Counted from the first letter of the stretch, positions 1-10,950 are shown. The stretch: 64,000 nucleotides of DNA from Stieleria maiorica (GCF_008035925.1 NZ_CP036264.1:4338402-4402401); one strand, 5' to 3'. Notes: a model not told the origin generated them from the sequence alone. Numbers and translations are program-made.

Positions 1-748
1 CGTTTTCGGCTTTGATGTTTTCACCGCGTGGCAAGAAGCTCAGGTCCGCGTCGGCGTAGCGTCCTTCGTGACGTTTGGCCGGCGTGAAATTGGCATGCAC
101 GGCCTTGTGTGACAGGTACAAGAAAAACGGTTGATCGCCGTCGCGGTTGTTCAGCCAGTCGACGGCATAGTCGGTCAGCTCGTCGGTGATGTAGCCTTTT
201 TGCTTGACGCGTTCCCCGTTGACGTTCAGCGTGTAGTTGGGGCCCGGCGGAAGGTAGTTGCCTTGGCCGCGAAAGCTGATCCAGTGGTCAAAGCCCGGCC
301 GCGGATCGTCATGGTGCCCACCCATGTGCCACTTGCCGATAAATGCCGTTTCGTATCCGGCACGCTGTAGATACTGTGGAAAGAACTTGGTTCCTTCGGG
401 CACCAACCGATTGTTGTCGATCACGCGATGCTTGTGCGTGTACAGGCCGGTCAGGATCGATGCGCGACTTGGCGAGCACAAGCTGGTGGTGACGAACGCG
501 TTCTTCAGGTGCGCGCCGTTGGCCGCCAACGAATCCAAATGGGGCGTTTCCAGGAACGGGTGCCCGGCAAATCCCATCGCGTCAAAACGGTGATCGTCGG
601 TCAAAATAAAGACGACGTTGCGGGGTTTAACGCCTTCGCGCGGCGGAGTCGGCGGCAGGTCAGCCGAGCGCGCGTCGGTGTGGACCAGAAAAAGAAGTGC
701 GACGGCGACGGCAAGGGGTCTTGCGAGAGAGCACGACTGGAAGATCAT
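1..748 (-). CDS. Sulfatase, arylsulfatase A-like (3' end cut by window edge)
   Basis: The first 249 residues of a secreted sulfatase are visible; the rest lies beyond the left edge. Residues 1-29 form a signal peptide ending around RSA. The core opens with the metal-binding pair DD at 51-52 (FILTDDHRFD). The sulfatase signature CSPSRASILTG starts at residue 91; its Cys would be oxidised to formylglycine by the anaerobic or aerobic maturation enzyme. A GKWHMGG motif, another conserved element of the family, follows near residue 138. The enzyme hydrolyses sulfate esters, probably of algal polysaccharides, in the periplasm or outside the cell. Planctomycetes carry many paralogues, so the specific substrate cannot be read from this fragment. 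Confidence 0.93.
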   Translation of the reverse strand, partial: MIFQSCSLARPLAVAVALLFLVHTDARSADLPPTPPREGVKPRNVVFILTDDHRFDAMGFAGHPFLETPHLDSLAANGAHLKNAFVTTSLCSPSRASILTGLYTHKHRVIDNNRLVPEGTKFFPQYLQRAGYETAFIGKWHMGGHHDDPRPGFDHWISFRGQGNYLPPGPNYTLNVNGERVKQKGYITDELTDYAVDWLNNRDGDQPFFLYLSHKAVHANFTPAKRHEGRYADADLSFLPRGENIKAEN

Positions 749-969
749 CGTGAGGGTAGGCTCCGAGCTTTCGGTGGGGAATCAGACAAACGGCAGACGC
801 CGTAGTCTAAACCGAAATCGGAGCGTTTGCGAACAGTCGCTCGGTAGCGGAACTCGCCAAGAGATTCGCCCGCGCGCTCCGTAGCGGAACTCGCGGAGAG
901 TTTCGCCCGGCGGGACTCCGCCGGGTGGGCGCGAAAGCCTTGGCGGCTTCCGCTACGTGTGGCTAAACG
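749..969. repeat. Intergenic inverted repeat (family D, single locus)
   Basis: This gap holds an imperfect inverted repeat. The left arm at 881-907 begins CGTAGCGGAA and ends TTTCGC; the right arm at 931-957 is its near reverse complement (GCGAAAG...TTCCGCTACG). A partial direct copy of the left arm lies at about 842-870. The whole can fold into a long hairpin between two genes that are both read on the minus strand. No coding sequence is seen here. Confidence 0.6.
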
Positions 970-2004
970 TTAACGCCCCGGCCGCGTCGCGATCCGTTGG
1001 CCTTTGGGACGCAGCACATACACCTTCGGGTCGTCGACCACAAACGTGGTGCTCCAGCGGTGTCCGTCATCGGCACTGCAGACGTTGTAGAAGAACGTGC
1101 GGAACCGCTCGGCTCGGTAGCCATACGGGAACTGGCTGGTGATGTAATCGTCCTCGGTCAAATCGTCCACGCCGGGTGACGCGTAGTAGTGCACCATGCC
1201 GTCGGGCGTGACACTCATGCCCATCGTCCACCAGCCGGTCGTGGTGATCTGGGGCCCACGGAAGTCACCCCCGCGTTGGTTGCCGCGGATTCGCAAGTAG
1301 GCGTAGTCGTGATCCTTTCGCGTCGTCGATTTGCTTTCGAATTCGACGAACATCCCCGGCCAGTAGACTTCGTTGCCCATCTCCTGGGTCGTGCGTTTAA
1401 AAATCCCCACGCCGACTTCCTTGTCGACCATCGCGGTCGTTTCCAGTGCCAGTCGGAATCCGAAGTGCGGGCCGCTGCGGTTTTCCCAGCTCTCCACCGG
1501 CGGCAAGTAAACGCGGGTGGTCACGCTGGGGACTTCCGAGATGTCTACGCGTCGTTTCAGTCGATATTGAACGTTAGCGACGAAGTCATCCTGGTGCATG
1601 GTCCCACTGGGACGTCCCGGCAACCCCGTGAATTTGCTCCGCATCAGCAGGGCGCCTGTGCTGCCGGGAATGCCGCCGGGCGGCGTGTCGACCCGCTGGA
1701 CGACATCGGGATGGCCGCGTTTGATGCCTTCGTACCAACGACCGTTGCTGCTGCGGCCCATCGGACCGCGCTGGTTCTCGTCAATGTCCTCGGTACTTTT
1801 AGGGTTCCGTGGGATATAGCTCCAGTTGGGGTCCTCGAAATCGTCCGACACGCCGACGATTTCGCTGCCCGTTCCGGGGACGACGGGACGCTGGGCGTTG
1901 ACTTCGTTTCCTGAGGTCGCCAAGGAGGCAATCAGGGTGGCGGCCAGTCCTCGGCCGCACCATTTCGAAGCCGCGGCAAAGGTTTCCATGAGCGAGTTTG
2001 TCAT
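970..2004 (-). CDS. Secreted protein of unknown function, beta-sandwich-like
   Basis: 344 residues. An N-terminal signal peptide spans about residues 1-37 with a likely cleavage after VNA. The mature part is rich in aromatic and Gly residues with alternating short strands, which suggests a jelly-roll or concanavalin-like fold (for example WENRSGPHFGFRLALETT and GWWTMGMSVTPDG). There is no catalytic motif I recognise. It is likely exported to the periplasm or cell surface. It sits downstream of, and on the same strand as, nothing obviously related; the sulfatase beyond it is read the same way. A carbohydrate-binding or polysaccharide lyase-like role is possible from the fold impression only. 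Confidence 0.75.
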   Translation of the reverse strand: MTNSLMETFAAASKWCGRGLAATLIASLATSGNEVNAQRPVVPGTGSEIVGVSDDFEDPNWSYIPRNPKSTEDIDENQRGPMGRSSNGRWYEGIKRGHPDVVQRVDTPPGGIPGSTGALLMRSKFTGLPGRPSGTMHQDDFVANVQYRLKRRVDISEVPSVTTRVYLPPVESWENRSGPHFGFRLALETTAMVDKEVGVGIFKRTTQEMGNEVYWPGMFVEFESKSTTRKDHDYAYLRIRGNQRGGDFRGPQITTTGWWTMGMSVTPDGMVHYYASPGVDDLTEDDYITSQFPYGYRAERFRTFFYNVCSADDGHRWSTTFVVDDPKVYVLRPKGQRIATRPGR

Positions 2005-2597
2005 CGCTTTTTCCGTTGGTTTGGATCAAATCGACAGCGTGAAACAACGGAGATCGGCCATCGCTGGGCAGATGGCAATGGTGGTGCACCCGCGCATGCG
2101 GTGTCGCAACGGCCCTCCCTTGTCAAGATTGATCGGCAACGGATTGCAAGATCTGTAACGGTTTTCCCGATTTCAGCGGTGACGCAGCTTCCAAACCCCG
2201 CGACGGCGCGGAAGGTTGCTTGGCGAATTGGGGTGGGCTAGGCTCTGTCTCATGGCGGAGATTCGGTGCCCCGCTTCGGTGCGAAATAAGGGAGGGTTTG
2301 GCGTGAGTGTTGGTGTTCAGGCTTTAGGGCAATACCACCTACTCTATGAGCCGACGACGCTAGCCGCGGGCCTTGGATTGCCTTGCGAGACTTGTAAGGC
2401 CCGAGGCTAGCGCCTACGGCTCAGTTTGTGATCGAATGTAAGGCCCGAGGCTAGCGCCTACGGCTCAGTTTGCGATCGAAAGTAGGTGGTATTGGGCTTT
2501 AGCCGCCACTTTCGCTGCGTCGCAGCGACCGGGAGTCGCCTAAAGGCGAGACACCAACGATTGCGGGATCCTCCACACCACGTTGCTTGAGAACTCT
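2005..2597. other. Long intergenic region between divergent genes
   Basis: Holds the divergent upstream regions of the minus-strand secreted protein and the plus-strand PSD1 protein. The only structure I can support is the family A repeat element at 2330-2494. The remainder shows no convincing coding sequence; the short open frames have no ribosome-binding site or recognisable product. Confidence 0.6.
2330..2494. repeat. Family A dispersed repeat element, copy 1
   Basis: A 165-bp element bounded by a perfect 14-bp terminal inverted repeat: CAATACCACCTACT at 2330-2343 and its reverse complement at 2481-2494. Inside are two direct 44-bp units starting at 2396 and 2440 (core AGGCCCGAGGCTAGCGCC, then CGGCTCAGTTTG) and one inverted copy of the core at about 2346-2374. 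Related elements lie at 52131-52325 and 57607-57720. Confidence 0.8.
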
Positions 2598-5500
2598 ATG
2601 CGTTTTGTCTTCATCTTGCTGTTGGCATGTTGCTCCACGTCCGTCGGTCTCGCGAAAACCATCACGGAAGCGGAACGCGAATTCTTTGAATCGAAGATCC
2701 GTCCGGTGTTGATTGAGCATTGTTACCAGTGCCATAACTCGACCGATTCGGCCGAAGGAGGATTGGTGGTCGATCATCGCGAGGCGCTGCTGCGTGGAGG
2801 CGACGGTGGCGCCGTGATCGTCGATGGCGATCCGGCGGCAAGCCGGCTGATCAAGGTATTGCGGCACGAGATCGATGGGTTGGAGATGCCCGAAGGCGGG
2901 CCCAAATTGGACGAGCAGGTCGTTCGTGATTTTGAGCGTTGGATCCGCATCGGCATGCCCGATCCACGCGACGAACCGCCATCCGGGGACGAACTTCGGG
3001 AATCGAACTCGTGGGCGCAAACGTTGCAGCGGCGACGCCAGTGGTGGAGTCTTCAGCCGATCATGCCGGTCGAGCCTCCCGACCGCGATGACTCCGCAAA
3101 CCCCGTCGATCGCTTCATCAACGCCGCCGTCGAATCCAATGGACTGGAAGCCTCACCCGCGGCCGACACCGCAACGTTGGTGCGACGATTGTCGTTCGCG
3201 ATTGTCGGATTGCCCCCGTCGCCCGACGACGCCAAATCCTGGACGCGCCGGATCGAGACCGCAACTGACCGAGACACGGTGGTTGGCGAATTGATCGACG
3301 AGTTGCTCGCCAGCCACCGGTTCGGCCAACGCTGGGCGAGGCATTGGATGGATTGGATTCGCTACGCCGAATCGCATGGCAGTGAAGGCGACCCGGGGAT
3401 CGAAAATGCGTGGCACTATCGCGACTACTTGATCCGCGCGCTCAACCAAGACGTTCCCTATGATCAACTGATCAAGGAGCACATCGCCGGCGACTTGTTG
3501 CCCGCGCCGAGAATCAACACCGAACTGGGGATCAACGAATCGGCGATCGGCACGGCACACTGGCGAATGGTGTTTCATGGCTTCGCACCGACCGACGCGT
3601 TGGATGAAAAGGTGCGGTTCATCGATGACGAAATCAATGTCTTTAGCAAGGCCTTCCTGGGGCTGACGGTCTCCTGCGCCCGCTGTCACGACCACAAGTT
3701 CGATGCCATCAGCCAGGCCGACTACTACGCACTGTTCGGTGTCCTGGCGTCCTGTCGGCCGGGACGTAACGTGGTCGATGTGCAGCCCAAGCAAGAACTT
3801 CACCGTGCGACACTTGCCGAATTGAAACTGCAGATCCGGGATGCGATCGCAAGTCAATGGTTGGACGATTGTCAGGAGGCGGCTGAGCGGTTCATCAAAT
3901 CCGAGACCAATGCCGGCAAGCCGTCCGGAATGGTCGAAGTGCTCGGCCAGCTTCGCAAATCGATCGCCGATGGAAGGTCCTTTCCGGACGCCTGGAAACA
4001 ACTCGTCGAGGAACAGTTGCATCGACGCGCGGCGGTGGAAGCATTCTTCGGCGATTCGGATTCGCTGCAGTGGGATTTGGCGGACGCGGATGCTGGAGGT
4101 CAGTGGCATTCCTACGGGATCGGGCTGGAAGGCCCATCGCTGGCCGGGCAGTTTTCCATCGCCGACGACGATCAGGGGATTTTGACCGGCATCTATCCAG
4201 CGGGTGTCTACACCCATGGACTTTCGACAAAGCATCCCGGGCGGCTGACATCACCCGACTTTGATTTGGCGGAAAACCAGGCTGTCGTCGCCGAAGTGAT
4301 CGGTGAAAACGATGCCAGTTTGCGGTACGTCGTCCAGGACTATCCTCGCAGCGGAACCGTCTACCCTGTGATGCGTCTCAATGGCGATTGGAGATTCCAG
4401 CGATACGATCTTTCGTACTGGAGCGGTGACTCGATTCATCTGGAACTGGCAACCGCGATGGACGCGCCGCTGTTGACGTCGGACAGACCCCGATCTTGGT
4501 TCGGCGTGCGAAGGATCGTCGTGGCGGACAAGGATCACCAGGTTCCCGAGTCCGCTGCCGAAGGGTTCTTGGCGGTCGCCGCGAATGCACAAGCCGACTT
4601 GCCCGAGAACTGGTCCGACGTGCAGACGCAGTTGCAATCGACGATCGAAGCGGCGGTCGCGGCGTGGCGGTCGGATTCGATGACCGATGAACAAGCCGTC
4701 TTGCTAGACGATTGCTTGAAGATTGGCGCGCTGCCGAACTCATTGCCGCAGCTTCCGGAACTCAGTGCGTTGGTCAGCCGTTACCGAAGCTTGGAAAACG
4801 AGATCCCGGTGCCGACGCGCGTCCCCGGGCTGGAAGAGTCCGTGGGAACCGATCAGCCGCTGATGGTCCGTGGCAGCCACAAGCATCTGGCCGATCCCGT
4901 GCCGCGACGGTTTCTCGAAGTGATCGATGACAGCCCCTATGATTCTCCGATCAGCGGACGAGCGGAATTGGCTGAGGATCTGTTGCGCGACGATAATCCG
5001 TTGACGAAACGCGTGATCGTCAATCGGATCTGGCATCATCTGTTCGGCCGCGGACTGGTGTCCACCCCGAACAATTTCGGACGCTTGGGAAATCCACCGT
5101 CCCATCCCGAATTGCTCGATTATCTGGCGACACGTTTCGCCCGCGAGGGATGGTCGATCAAGAACCTGATTCGGTTGATCGTGTCGTCGCAGTCATGGCA
5201 ACGTTCGTCCATGCCCTTGCCCGGTGTTCAAGAAGCGGATCCGGAGAACGTGTACTTGGCCCGGGCGAACGTGCGTCGGTTGGAAGCCGAATCGATCCGA
5301 GATTCGTTGCTCAGTGTGTCCGGCAACTTGGATGACCGACTGGGTGGTCCGCCGGTTCCAGCCTCATCACCGCGCCGCAGTGTCTATGTGCGTGTGATCC
5401 GCAACAACCTGGACCCGTTTCTGCGCGCGTTCGATTTTCCCGAGCCCTTCAGCAGCGTCGGCCGACGGGATGTCACGAACGTCCCCGCGCAATCGTTGGC

Positions 5501-6644
5501 GATCATGAACGATGCGCAAATCACTGGCATCGCCAACGATTGGACACGCCAAACATTGGCAGTACTGGAATCCGAGGGCGACCAGCGGGCGATCGAGCAG
5601 CTATTTCTACAGGCGTTCTCAAGACAGCCGACGGAACGCGAAATCGACCAAGCGCGAACGTTCATCGCGGAGATGCAGACGGAATTTGACCGGCGGGGTC
5701 GCGAAGGAGCGGAATTGGAATCACACATCAAGCGGCTCGAATCCTCCATCAATGCACGCTGGGACGTCGCGCGGGAAAGGCTGGGGGAAGACGCAGAATT
5801 GAACGGGGCATCGCCAACCACGGAACTTCCGGTGCCGATCGGGCATTGGGACTTTACCGAGGGACTGGAGGATCGGATGGGTCACGCGAACGTGACGCTC
5901 AAAGGCGGTGCGGTCCAGAATGAAAGCGGCCTAATGGTGCGCGACGGTGGCTACGCGGTGACGGCTCCCATCGACGTGCCGATTTCGCAAAAGACGATGG
6001 AAGTTTGGCTCAAACTGGCGAATCTTGAGCAACGTGCCGGCGGCGCGATCACGCTGCAGTCACCTGACGGAGTGCAATTTGACGCGATCGTGTTCGCCGA
6101 ACGTGATGCCGGTCAGTGGCTTGCCGGCAGCAATAACTTTCGACGGACCGAACCGTTCGGTGGTTCAAGGGAAACGTCGGCTGACCGTGAGGTGGTGCAC
6201 GTGGCAATCACCTATGATGCCCAGGGGACGATCACCGGTTACCGCAACGGTCAACCATACGGAAAATCGTATCGCAGCGACGGCCCGCTTGTCTTCGCCG
6301 CCGGGCGGTCGATCGTCGGTTTCGGAGTTCGTCACTTGCCGGCCGGCGGGAACCGCTTGCTTTCCGGGACGATTTTGGAGGCCAGGCTGTACGACCACGC
6401 GCTCTCGGCGGAACAGATCGCCGCATCAGCCGAGCACTCGGCGTCGTTCGTTTCCGAAGAATTGCTTCTGAAGCAACTGACCGAAGTCGAACGGACGGAG
6501 ATGCAACGGGACCGCGCGTCGTTGGCCGAATTGACCCGTCGACTGAAATCGATTCCACAGTCAAAATTTGACGCCGAGGGGCAGGCGTGGTCAGAGCTGG
6601 CCCGCGCGTTGTTATCGTTCAAGGAGTTTATTTATGTCCGATGA
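2598..6644 (+). CDS. PSD1-type cytochrome c / DUF1549 / DUF1553 protein with LamG-like domain
   Basis: 1348 residues, counted from the ATG at 2598, which is followed directly by a signal peptide ([12 protein letters not shown]); an upstream in-frame start at 2583 only adds five residues. Order of parts: planctomycete cytochrome c domain with CYQCH near residue 42; DUF1549 (about 180-400) with a second CARCH motif near 360; an inserted beta-rich segment (about 480-650); DUF1553 (about 780-1070); and a C-terminal LamG/concanavalin-like domain (about 1085-1290). The CxxCH motifs imply covalent haem c. Such proteins are typically paired with DUF1501 proteins, as here: the next start codon lies 11 nt inside this gene. 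The substrate is unknown; exported oxidative attack on polymers is inference. Confidence 0.92.
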   Translation: MRFVFILLLACCSTSVGLAKTITEAEREFFESKIRPVLIEHCYQCHNSTDSAEGGLVVDHREALLRGGDGGAVIVDGDPAASRLIKVLRHEIDGLEMPEGGPKLDEQVVRDFERWIRIGMPDPRDEPPSGDELRESNSWAQTLQRRRQWWSLQPIMPVEPPDRDDSANPVDRFINAAVESNGLEASPAADTATLVRRLSFAIVGLPPSPDDAKSWTRRIETATDRDTVVGELIDELLASHRFGQRWARHWMDWIRYAESHGSEGDPGIENAWHYRDYLIRALNQDVPYDQLIKEHIAGDLLPAPRINTELGINESAIGTAHWRMVFHGFAPTDALDEKVRFIDDEINVFSKAFLGLTVSCARCHDHKFDAISQADYYALFGVLASCRPGRNVVDVQPKQELHRATLAELKLQIRDAIASQWLDDCQEAAERFIKSETNAGKPSGMVEVLGQLRKSIADGRSFPDAWKQLVEEQLHRRAAVEAFFGDSDSLQWDLADADAGGQWHSYGIGLEGPSLAGQFSIADDDQGILTGIYPAGVYTHGLSTKHPGRLTSPDFDLAENQAVVAEVIGENDASLRYVVQDYPRSGTVYPVMRLNGDWRFQRYDLSYWSGDSIHLELATAMDAPLLTSDRPRSWFGVRRIVVADKDHQVPESAAEGFLAVAANAQADLPENWSDVQTQLQSTIEAAVAAWRSDSMTDEQAVLLDDCLKIGALPNSLPQLPELSALVSRYRSLENEIPVPTRVPGLEESVGTDQPLMVRGSHKHLADPVPRRFLEVIDDSPYDSPISGRAELAEDLLRDDNPLTKRVIVNRIWHHLFGRGLVSTPNNFGRLGNPPSHPELLDYLATRFAREGWSIKNLIRLIVSSQSWQRSSMPLPGVQEADPENVYLARANVRRLEAESIRDSLLSVSGNLDDRLGGPPVPASSPRRSVYVRVIRNNLDPFLRAFDFPEPFSSVGRRDVTNVPAQSLAIMNDAQITGIANDWTRQTLAVLESEGDQRAIEQLFLQAFSRQPTEREIDQARTFIAEMQTEFDRRGREGAELESHIKRLESSINARWDVARERLGEDAELNGASPTTELPVPIGHWDFTEGLEDRMGHANVTLKGGAVQNESGLMVRDGGYAVTAPIDVPISQKTMEVWLKLANLEQRAGGAITLQSPDGVQFDAIVFAERDAGQWLAGSNNFRRTEPFGGSRETSADREVVHVAITYDAQGTITGYRNGQPYGKSYRSDGPLVFAAGRSIVGFGVRHLPAGGNRLLSGTILEARLYDHALSAEQIAASAEHSASFVSEELLLKQLTEVERTEMQRDRASLAELTRRLKSIPQSKFDAEGQAWSELARALLSFKEFIYVR
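6621..6626 (+). promoter_or_regulatory. Ribosome-binding site deciding the DUF1501 start
   Basis: AAGGAG lies 7 nt before the ATG at 6634 and inside the end of the upstream PSD1 gene. It supports 6634 rather than the earlier in-frame start at 6568, and implies translational coupling of the pair. Confidence 0.8.
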
Positions 6645-8115
6645 TCATCGAACACGGTTTCCCGCGGGATCGAAGCGGTCACGCAGGTACTTTTTGGAAC
6701 GCTGCTCGAACGGGTTCGGTGCGGCGGCGCTGACTGCGATGATGCACGGCCAAGGGTTTGGCAACACGCCCGCGAGCAAGGCGGAACCTGCGTTGCCCGC
6801 CGGTGCGGCGATGCGGCGATTTCATCATGCCCCAAAAGTCAAGCATGTGATCTTTTGCTACATGTCTGGCGGCGTGTCCCATGTGGATTCGTTCGATCCG
6901 AAACCGAAGCTGGAACAACTGCACGGGCAACCGATGCCGGTGCAAGTGGAACGGACTCAGTTCAACCGCAACGGCAACGTGATGGCCAGCCCTTTCAAGT
7001 TCACGCCGCGGGGTGATTCGGGGATGCCGATTAGCGACCTGTTTCCCGAAATTGCTTCGGTCGCCGACGAGTTGGCCGTCGTGCGTTCGATGACCACGCC
7101 CGTCAATGAACACGCCCAAGGCAACTTCGTGATGCACTCGGGATTTCCGTTCATGGGGCATCCCAGCGCGGGCGCTTGGTGTTCCTATGGTTTAGGAAGC
7201 GAGAACGAGAATCTGCCAGGGTTTGTGGTGCTGCAAAGCGGCAGTGCGATCGTGCCCCACGGCGGCCTGAGTTTGTTCAGCAGCGGGTTTTTGCCCGCAC
7301 AACACCAGGGATCGATTCTGAAGGCCGACAAAGTTGAAGCGATCCGTAACATTCGCCCACGCGGACTGCAAGACGACCAGCAGCGGCGGATGGAGTTTGC
7401 CAAGTCGTTCGATGAACAATTCCTAAGCGATACCGGTGGGGACGCGCAGGTCGAAGCAGCGATCGAGAATTACGAAACGGCGTTCCGCATGCAGACATCG
7501 GTTCCAGAGCTTTGTGACATTTCTGGCGAGAGCGATTTGACTCGACGCCAATACGGGTTGGATTCCAGCGATCCAGAAAAGGCGGCGTATGCACGGCAGT
7601 GTTTGCTTGCGCGACGCTTGGTGGAACGCGGCGTCCGGTTCGTCGAACTGAGTTGCTTGACCAAGGGGATCGGCGCCGGCGGCGCGGCCAACCCCTGGGA
7701 CCAGCATGGAGATTTGGAGAAAGGTCACCGGGCGATGGGATTTCAAGTCGACCAACCGATCGCGGCCTTGATCAAGGACTTGCGGGCGCGCGGATTGCTG
7801 GAGGAAACGTTGATCGTTTGGGCGGGAGAGTTTGGACGGACGCCGTTTTCACAAGGAAGCAACGGACGCGATCACAACCCCCAAGGGTTTAGCGTCTGGT
7901 TGGCCGGCGGCGGGGTCAAGGGCGGGACGATCTATGGTGCGACCGATGAACTGGGCTATCACGCCGTCGAAAACGCTTGCACGGTCTATGACCTGTGGGC
8001 CACTGTGTTGCATCTATTGGGCGTCGACCACGAGAAACTGACCTATCGCTACAGCGGACGTGACATGCGGTTGACCGACGTTTTCGGCAACGTCCTCACC
8101 GATATCCTCAGCTAA
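6634..8115 (+). CDS. DUF1501 domain protein, Tat-exported
   Basis: 493 residues. The N-terminus carries a twin-arginine motif (SRRYFLE near residue 14) followed by a weakly hydrophobic stretch, so export in folded form by Tat is likely. The body matches the DUF1501 family, which is related to the alkaline phosphatase/sulfatase fold: [17 protein letters not shown] near residue 70 and [10 protein letters not shown] with [10 protein letters not shown] near residue 410 are typical blocks. The gene overlaps the end of the PSD1 gene by 11 nt, the usual planctomycete pairing, so the two probably act on the same exported substrate. No enzymatic reaction is established for the family. Confidence 0.93.
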   Translation: MSDDHRTRFPAGSKRSRRYFLERCSNGFGAAALTAMMHGQGFGNTPASKAEPALPAGAAMRRFHHAPKVKHVIFCYMSGGVSHVDSFDPKPKLEQLHGQPMPVQVERTQFNRNGNVMASPFKFTPRGDSGMPISDLFPEIASVADELAVVRSMTTPVNEHAQGNFVMHSGFPFMGHPSAGAWCSYGLGSENENLPGFVVLQSGSAIVPHGGLSLFSSGFLPAQHQGSILKADKVEAIRNIRPRGLQDDQQRRMEFAKSFDEQFLSDTGGDAQVEAAIENYETAFRMQTSVPELCDISGESDLTRRQYGLDSSDPEKAAYARQCLLARRLVERGVRFVELSCLTKGIGAGGAANPWDQHGDLEKGHRAMGFQVDQPIAALIKDLRARGLLEETLIVWAGEFGRTPFSQGSNGRDHNPQGFSVWLAGGGVKGGTIYGATDELGYHAVENACTVYDLWATVLHLLGVDHEKLTYRYSGRDMRLTDVFGNVLTDILS

Positions 8116-8243
8116 AGCAATCGTACGACGTCCGTCCGAGGTCGTCGCACCGAGCCCCACGGACGACGCCCCGGAACGGTCCAGCGTACCGTGAAGAGAG
8201 ACCGACCTGCGCCGGGTGGTCCTTGAAAGAATCTCGCGCGAGA

Positions 8244-8978
8244 CTACTTCCCAAAGGTGCTTTGGATCAGCACCATCATTTCGCCCTGGTTATCGGTCGG
8301 ATCAAGGTCGAACATCTTTAAGAAGAACCGTCCTGAATTGTCCGCGACGAAATCGCCGCCGTTTTTGACGACGAAGGGCTTGGCCGTTTCCAGATCACCT
8401 GGCGTGGATGCGATGACCCCGATCAGTGTGCCCAGCTTGATGCGGGAATCACGCGGTTTCATCTTCTCGGGAATCTCCACTCCTTCTGGTCCGGTTTCCA
8501 GCACGACTTTCCAGGTGCCTTGGACTTCGACGTGCACCGGCATGCCCTTTTGCAGTTGAGCGCCGGAGTCCTGCCAGCCCGAATTCGCCTCGACGCGGAC
8601 CAGTTGACGATCCCGCATCGACTGCATCTGCAGCATGCGTTTCACGCCCGCTTCGGCTTCGGGGTACTTGGGGACAAGCCGCGACATCGCCTCAAAGACT
8701 TCACGAGCCTTGTCGTATTGCTTCTTGCGTTCGTATTCCCCGGCCAACTTTTCCGCTTTAACGATGAACTCCTTGTGCAGCGAGAGCAGTTCGGGATCGC
8801 TGGGGAGATCCGGCTGATTCTTCGCCGCATCTTTGACTGCCTGGTCCATCCGCCGCTGCAGTTGTTGTTGCTGCTGTTGAAAGCGTTTCAGGTTCGCATT
8901 TTGAGCGAAAACGGATTGCTGGAAATCAATCGCCAGGCAGGCGGCGAGGACGATAAACAGGAGAGGGATTCGAAGCAT
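8244..8978 (-). CDS. Small secreted protein with coiled coil and LecA (PA-IL)-like domain
   Basis: 244 residues from the ATG at 8978; this start is immediately followed by a signal peptide (MLRIPLLFIVLAACLA, cleavage near VFA). A Gln-rich coiled-coil segment (about 28-45) and a charged helical region with TPR-like character (about 60-120) precede a C-terminal beta domain. The last 100 residues (SGWQDSGAQLQKGM...GTLIGVI...SGRFFLKMFD...DNQGEMMVLI) follow the pattern of the galactophilic lectin LecA/PA-IL fold. A sugar-binding role is an inference from that resemblance. The gene is convergent with the DUF1501 gene. Confidence 0.8.
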   Translation of the reverse strand: MLRIPLLFIVLAACLAIDFQQSVFAQNANLKRFQQQQQQLQRRMDQAVKDAAKNQPDLPSDPELLSLHKEFIVKAEKLAGEYERKKQYDKAREVFEAMSRLVPKYPEAEAGVKRMLQMQSMRDRQLVRVEANSGWQDSGAQLQKGMPVHVEVQGTWKVVLETGPEGVEIPEKMKPRDSRIKLGTLIGVIASTPGDLETAKPFVVKNGGDFVADNSGRFFLKMFDLDPTDNQGEMMVLIQSTFGK

Positions 8979-9636
8979 GGTCTGAGAAGGCTTTCGTGAC
9001 GGCGTCTTGCGGGGGCATTCCAAGGGTAGCTTTAGAACGTGTAAACCGAGCATTTGTCATTCGAAAACCGGAAAACACCGCAAATTGTCGAACCGCAGTC
9101 TCAGCTGTTCCCCCAAGAAAGCGTCGCGCCTGGCCCTGGGGAGCAACGTTCGGCCGCCTGCGGCGGCGTGGAGAACAATTGAGACAATGGTTCTACACTG
9201 TCGAACCGCTGTCTCAGCTGTTCCCCCAAGGAAGCGTCGCGCCCGGCCCTGGGGAGCAACGCTCGGCCGCCTGCGGCGGCGTGGAGAACAATTGAGACAA
9301 TGGTTCCACACTGTCGAACCGCAGTCTCAGCTGTTCCCCCAAGAAAGCGTCGCGCCTGGCCCTGGGGAGCAACGCTCGGCCGCCTGCGGCGGCGTGGAGA
9401 ACAATTGAGACAATGGTTCTACACTGTAGGACCGCTGTCGGACGCGACCACCCGGAGAAGCGGGAAGTCGTTGCTAAGAATCGACAACATTTCCCGCAGG
9501 AACGCGGCGTTGATCGGGAATGCGACGCTGTCACCGGCGGCGGGGCGGGGGTGTCGCGGAGACGGTTGGGGGCGTATAACGTTCGCGTTTCTGATCTCGA
9601 TTTCCCCGATCTCCCCAGCGATACAAAAGTCCTCCG
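8979..9636. other. Intergenic region dominated by a tandem repeat
   Basis: A divergent gap between the lectin-like gene and the DUF1015 gene. Most of it is the 113-bp tandem array at 9086-9424; 9425-9636 should hold the promoter of the DUF1015 gene, but I see no clear promoter elements. Confidence 0.6.
9086..9424. repeat. 113-bp tandem repeat, three full units plus a partial fourth
   Basis: Unit starts (TGTCGAACCGC...) fall at 9086, 9199 and 9312, with a degenerate fourth at 9425, giving an exact period of 113 bp. Units differ at a few positions only. Each contains CAGCTGTTCCCCCAAG, a GGCCGCCTGCGGCGGC palindrome and a shared GAGAACAATTGAGACAATGG end. The period is not a multiple of three, so long open frames across it are artefacts. 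Confidence 0.9.
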
Positions 9637-10866
9637 ATGCCACGCGTTAAACCGTTTCGTGCCGTTCGCCCCACTGCGGAAAAGGCCGCTCAGGTCGCCA
9701 GCGTTCCCTACGATGTCGTCAATCGCGAGGAAGCGGCCTCGCTCGCCGAAGGCAACGCCGATTCGTTCTTGCACGTGGTCCGCCCCGATATCGACTTGCC
9801 GGCCGATACGGATCCCTATGCCGATGAGATCTACGCCAAGGCCGCCGAAAACCTGCAGCGGTTGGTCGGCGACGGAGTGCTGCAACAGGATGACGCGGAA
9901 GCCGTGTTTCTGTACCGCCAGATCATGAACGGCAAAAGCCAGGTCGGCGTCGTGTGCTGCTGTCACGTCGAGGACTATGAAAACAATCTGATCTTGAAGC
10001 ATGAGTTCACGCGACCGGCCAAGGAAGACGATCGGACGCGACACGTGATGACGTTGAACGCCCACGCCGGACCGGTCTTTTTGACCTATCGCGACAACCC
10101 CGATTTGAACGGGTTGGTCGCTGCCGCGATCCGCGAAACCCCGCTGTACGATTTCACCGCCAGTGACGGGGTGCAGCACACCGTGTGGAGGATCGAGAAA
10201 TCCGCCAGCTACGTCGCCGCGCTGACCGCCGTGCCGGAGTTCTACGTCGCCGACGGCCACCACCGCGCCGCGAGCGCCTGGCGCGCCGGAAAAGCTCGCC
10301 GCGAGGCCAACCCGGATCACAATGGGAACGAAGAGTACAACTGGTTCTTGACGGTGTTGTTTCCCGCGTCCCAGTTGAACATCTTGGCGTACAACCGAAT
10401 CATCAAGGACCTGAACGATCAGACGCCTGATCAGATTCGTGAGCGATTGGCAGCCGTCGGCAGCCTGGAAGAAACGACGCAGCCGGTGCCCGATCGCGCC
10501 GGGACGTTTTGCGTCTACCTGGACGGCAAATGGTGGCGATTGCGAGTCCCCGCCGATTCGATCGACCACCACGATGCGATCAACAGCTTGGATGTGGCGA
10601 TCTTGGAACAGCGCGTGATCCGCCCGATCTTTGGGATCGAAGATGTCCGCACCGATCCGCGAATCGATTTTGTCGGCGGGATCCGCGGGACGAAGGAGCT
10701 TGAAAAGCGGGTCGATTCGGGTGAGTGGGCATTCGCCGTTTCGATGTTCCCGACGTCGATCGAGCAATTGATGGCGGTCAGCGATGCCGGCGAAGTGATG
10801 CCGCCCAAGAGCACCTGGTTCGAGCCGAAGTTGCGGAGCGGATTGCTGACGCACCTGTTGGATTGA
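9637..10866 (+). CDS. DUF1015 family protein
   Basis: 409 residues, soluble, no signal peptide. The opening MPRVKPFRAVRP and the VASVPYDVVNREEA block are the standard N-terminus of DUF1015; DGHHRAASA near residue 206 and the ILAYNRIIKDL block near 248 are further family signatures. Length agrees with the family (about 400). Biochemical function is not established; the family often sits near serine or central metabolism genes in other bacteria. Here it stands alone, after the tandem repeat and before a clear terminator. The ATG at 9637 has only a weak upstream purine stretch. Confidence 0.92.
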   Translation: MPRVKPFRAVRPTAEKAAQVASVPYDVVNREEAASLAEGNADSFLHVVRPDIDLPADTDPYADEIYAKAAENLQRLVGDGVLQQDDAEAVFLYRQIMNGKSQVGVVCCCHVEDYENNLILKHEFTRPAKEDDRTRHVMTLNAHAGPVFLTYRDNPDLNGLVAAAIRETPLYDFTASDGVQHTVWRIEKSASYVAALTAVPEFYVADGHHRAASAWRAGKARREANPDHNGNEEYNWFLTVLFPASQLNILAYNRIIKDLNDQTPDQIRERLAAVGSLEETTQPVPDRAGTFCVYLDGKWWRLRVPADSIDHHDAINSLDVAILEQRVIRPIFGIEDVRTDPRIDFVGGIRGTKELEKRVDSGEWAFAVSMFPTSIEQLMAVSDAGEVMPPKSTWFEPKLRSGLLTHLLD

Positions 10867-10925
10867 CCGCTCTTGTGGTTCAGGGGGCTCGGCGGTTTGA
10901 GAGACGCTGAGCGACAGCCCATCGA

Positions 10926-10950
10926 CCCTCCCTTCCAGGGAGGGTTTTCT
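10926..10950 (+). terminator. Rho-independent terminator after the DUF1015 gene
   Basis: A perfect 7-bp stem CCCTCCC / GGGAGGG with loop TTCCA at 10926-10944 is followed by TTTTCT. It lies 60 nt after the stop codon of the plus-strand gene. Confidence 0.85.
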
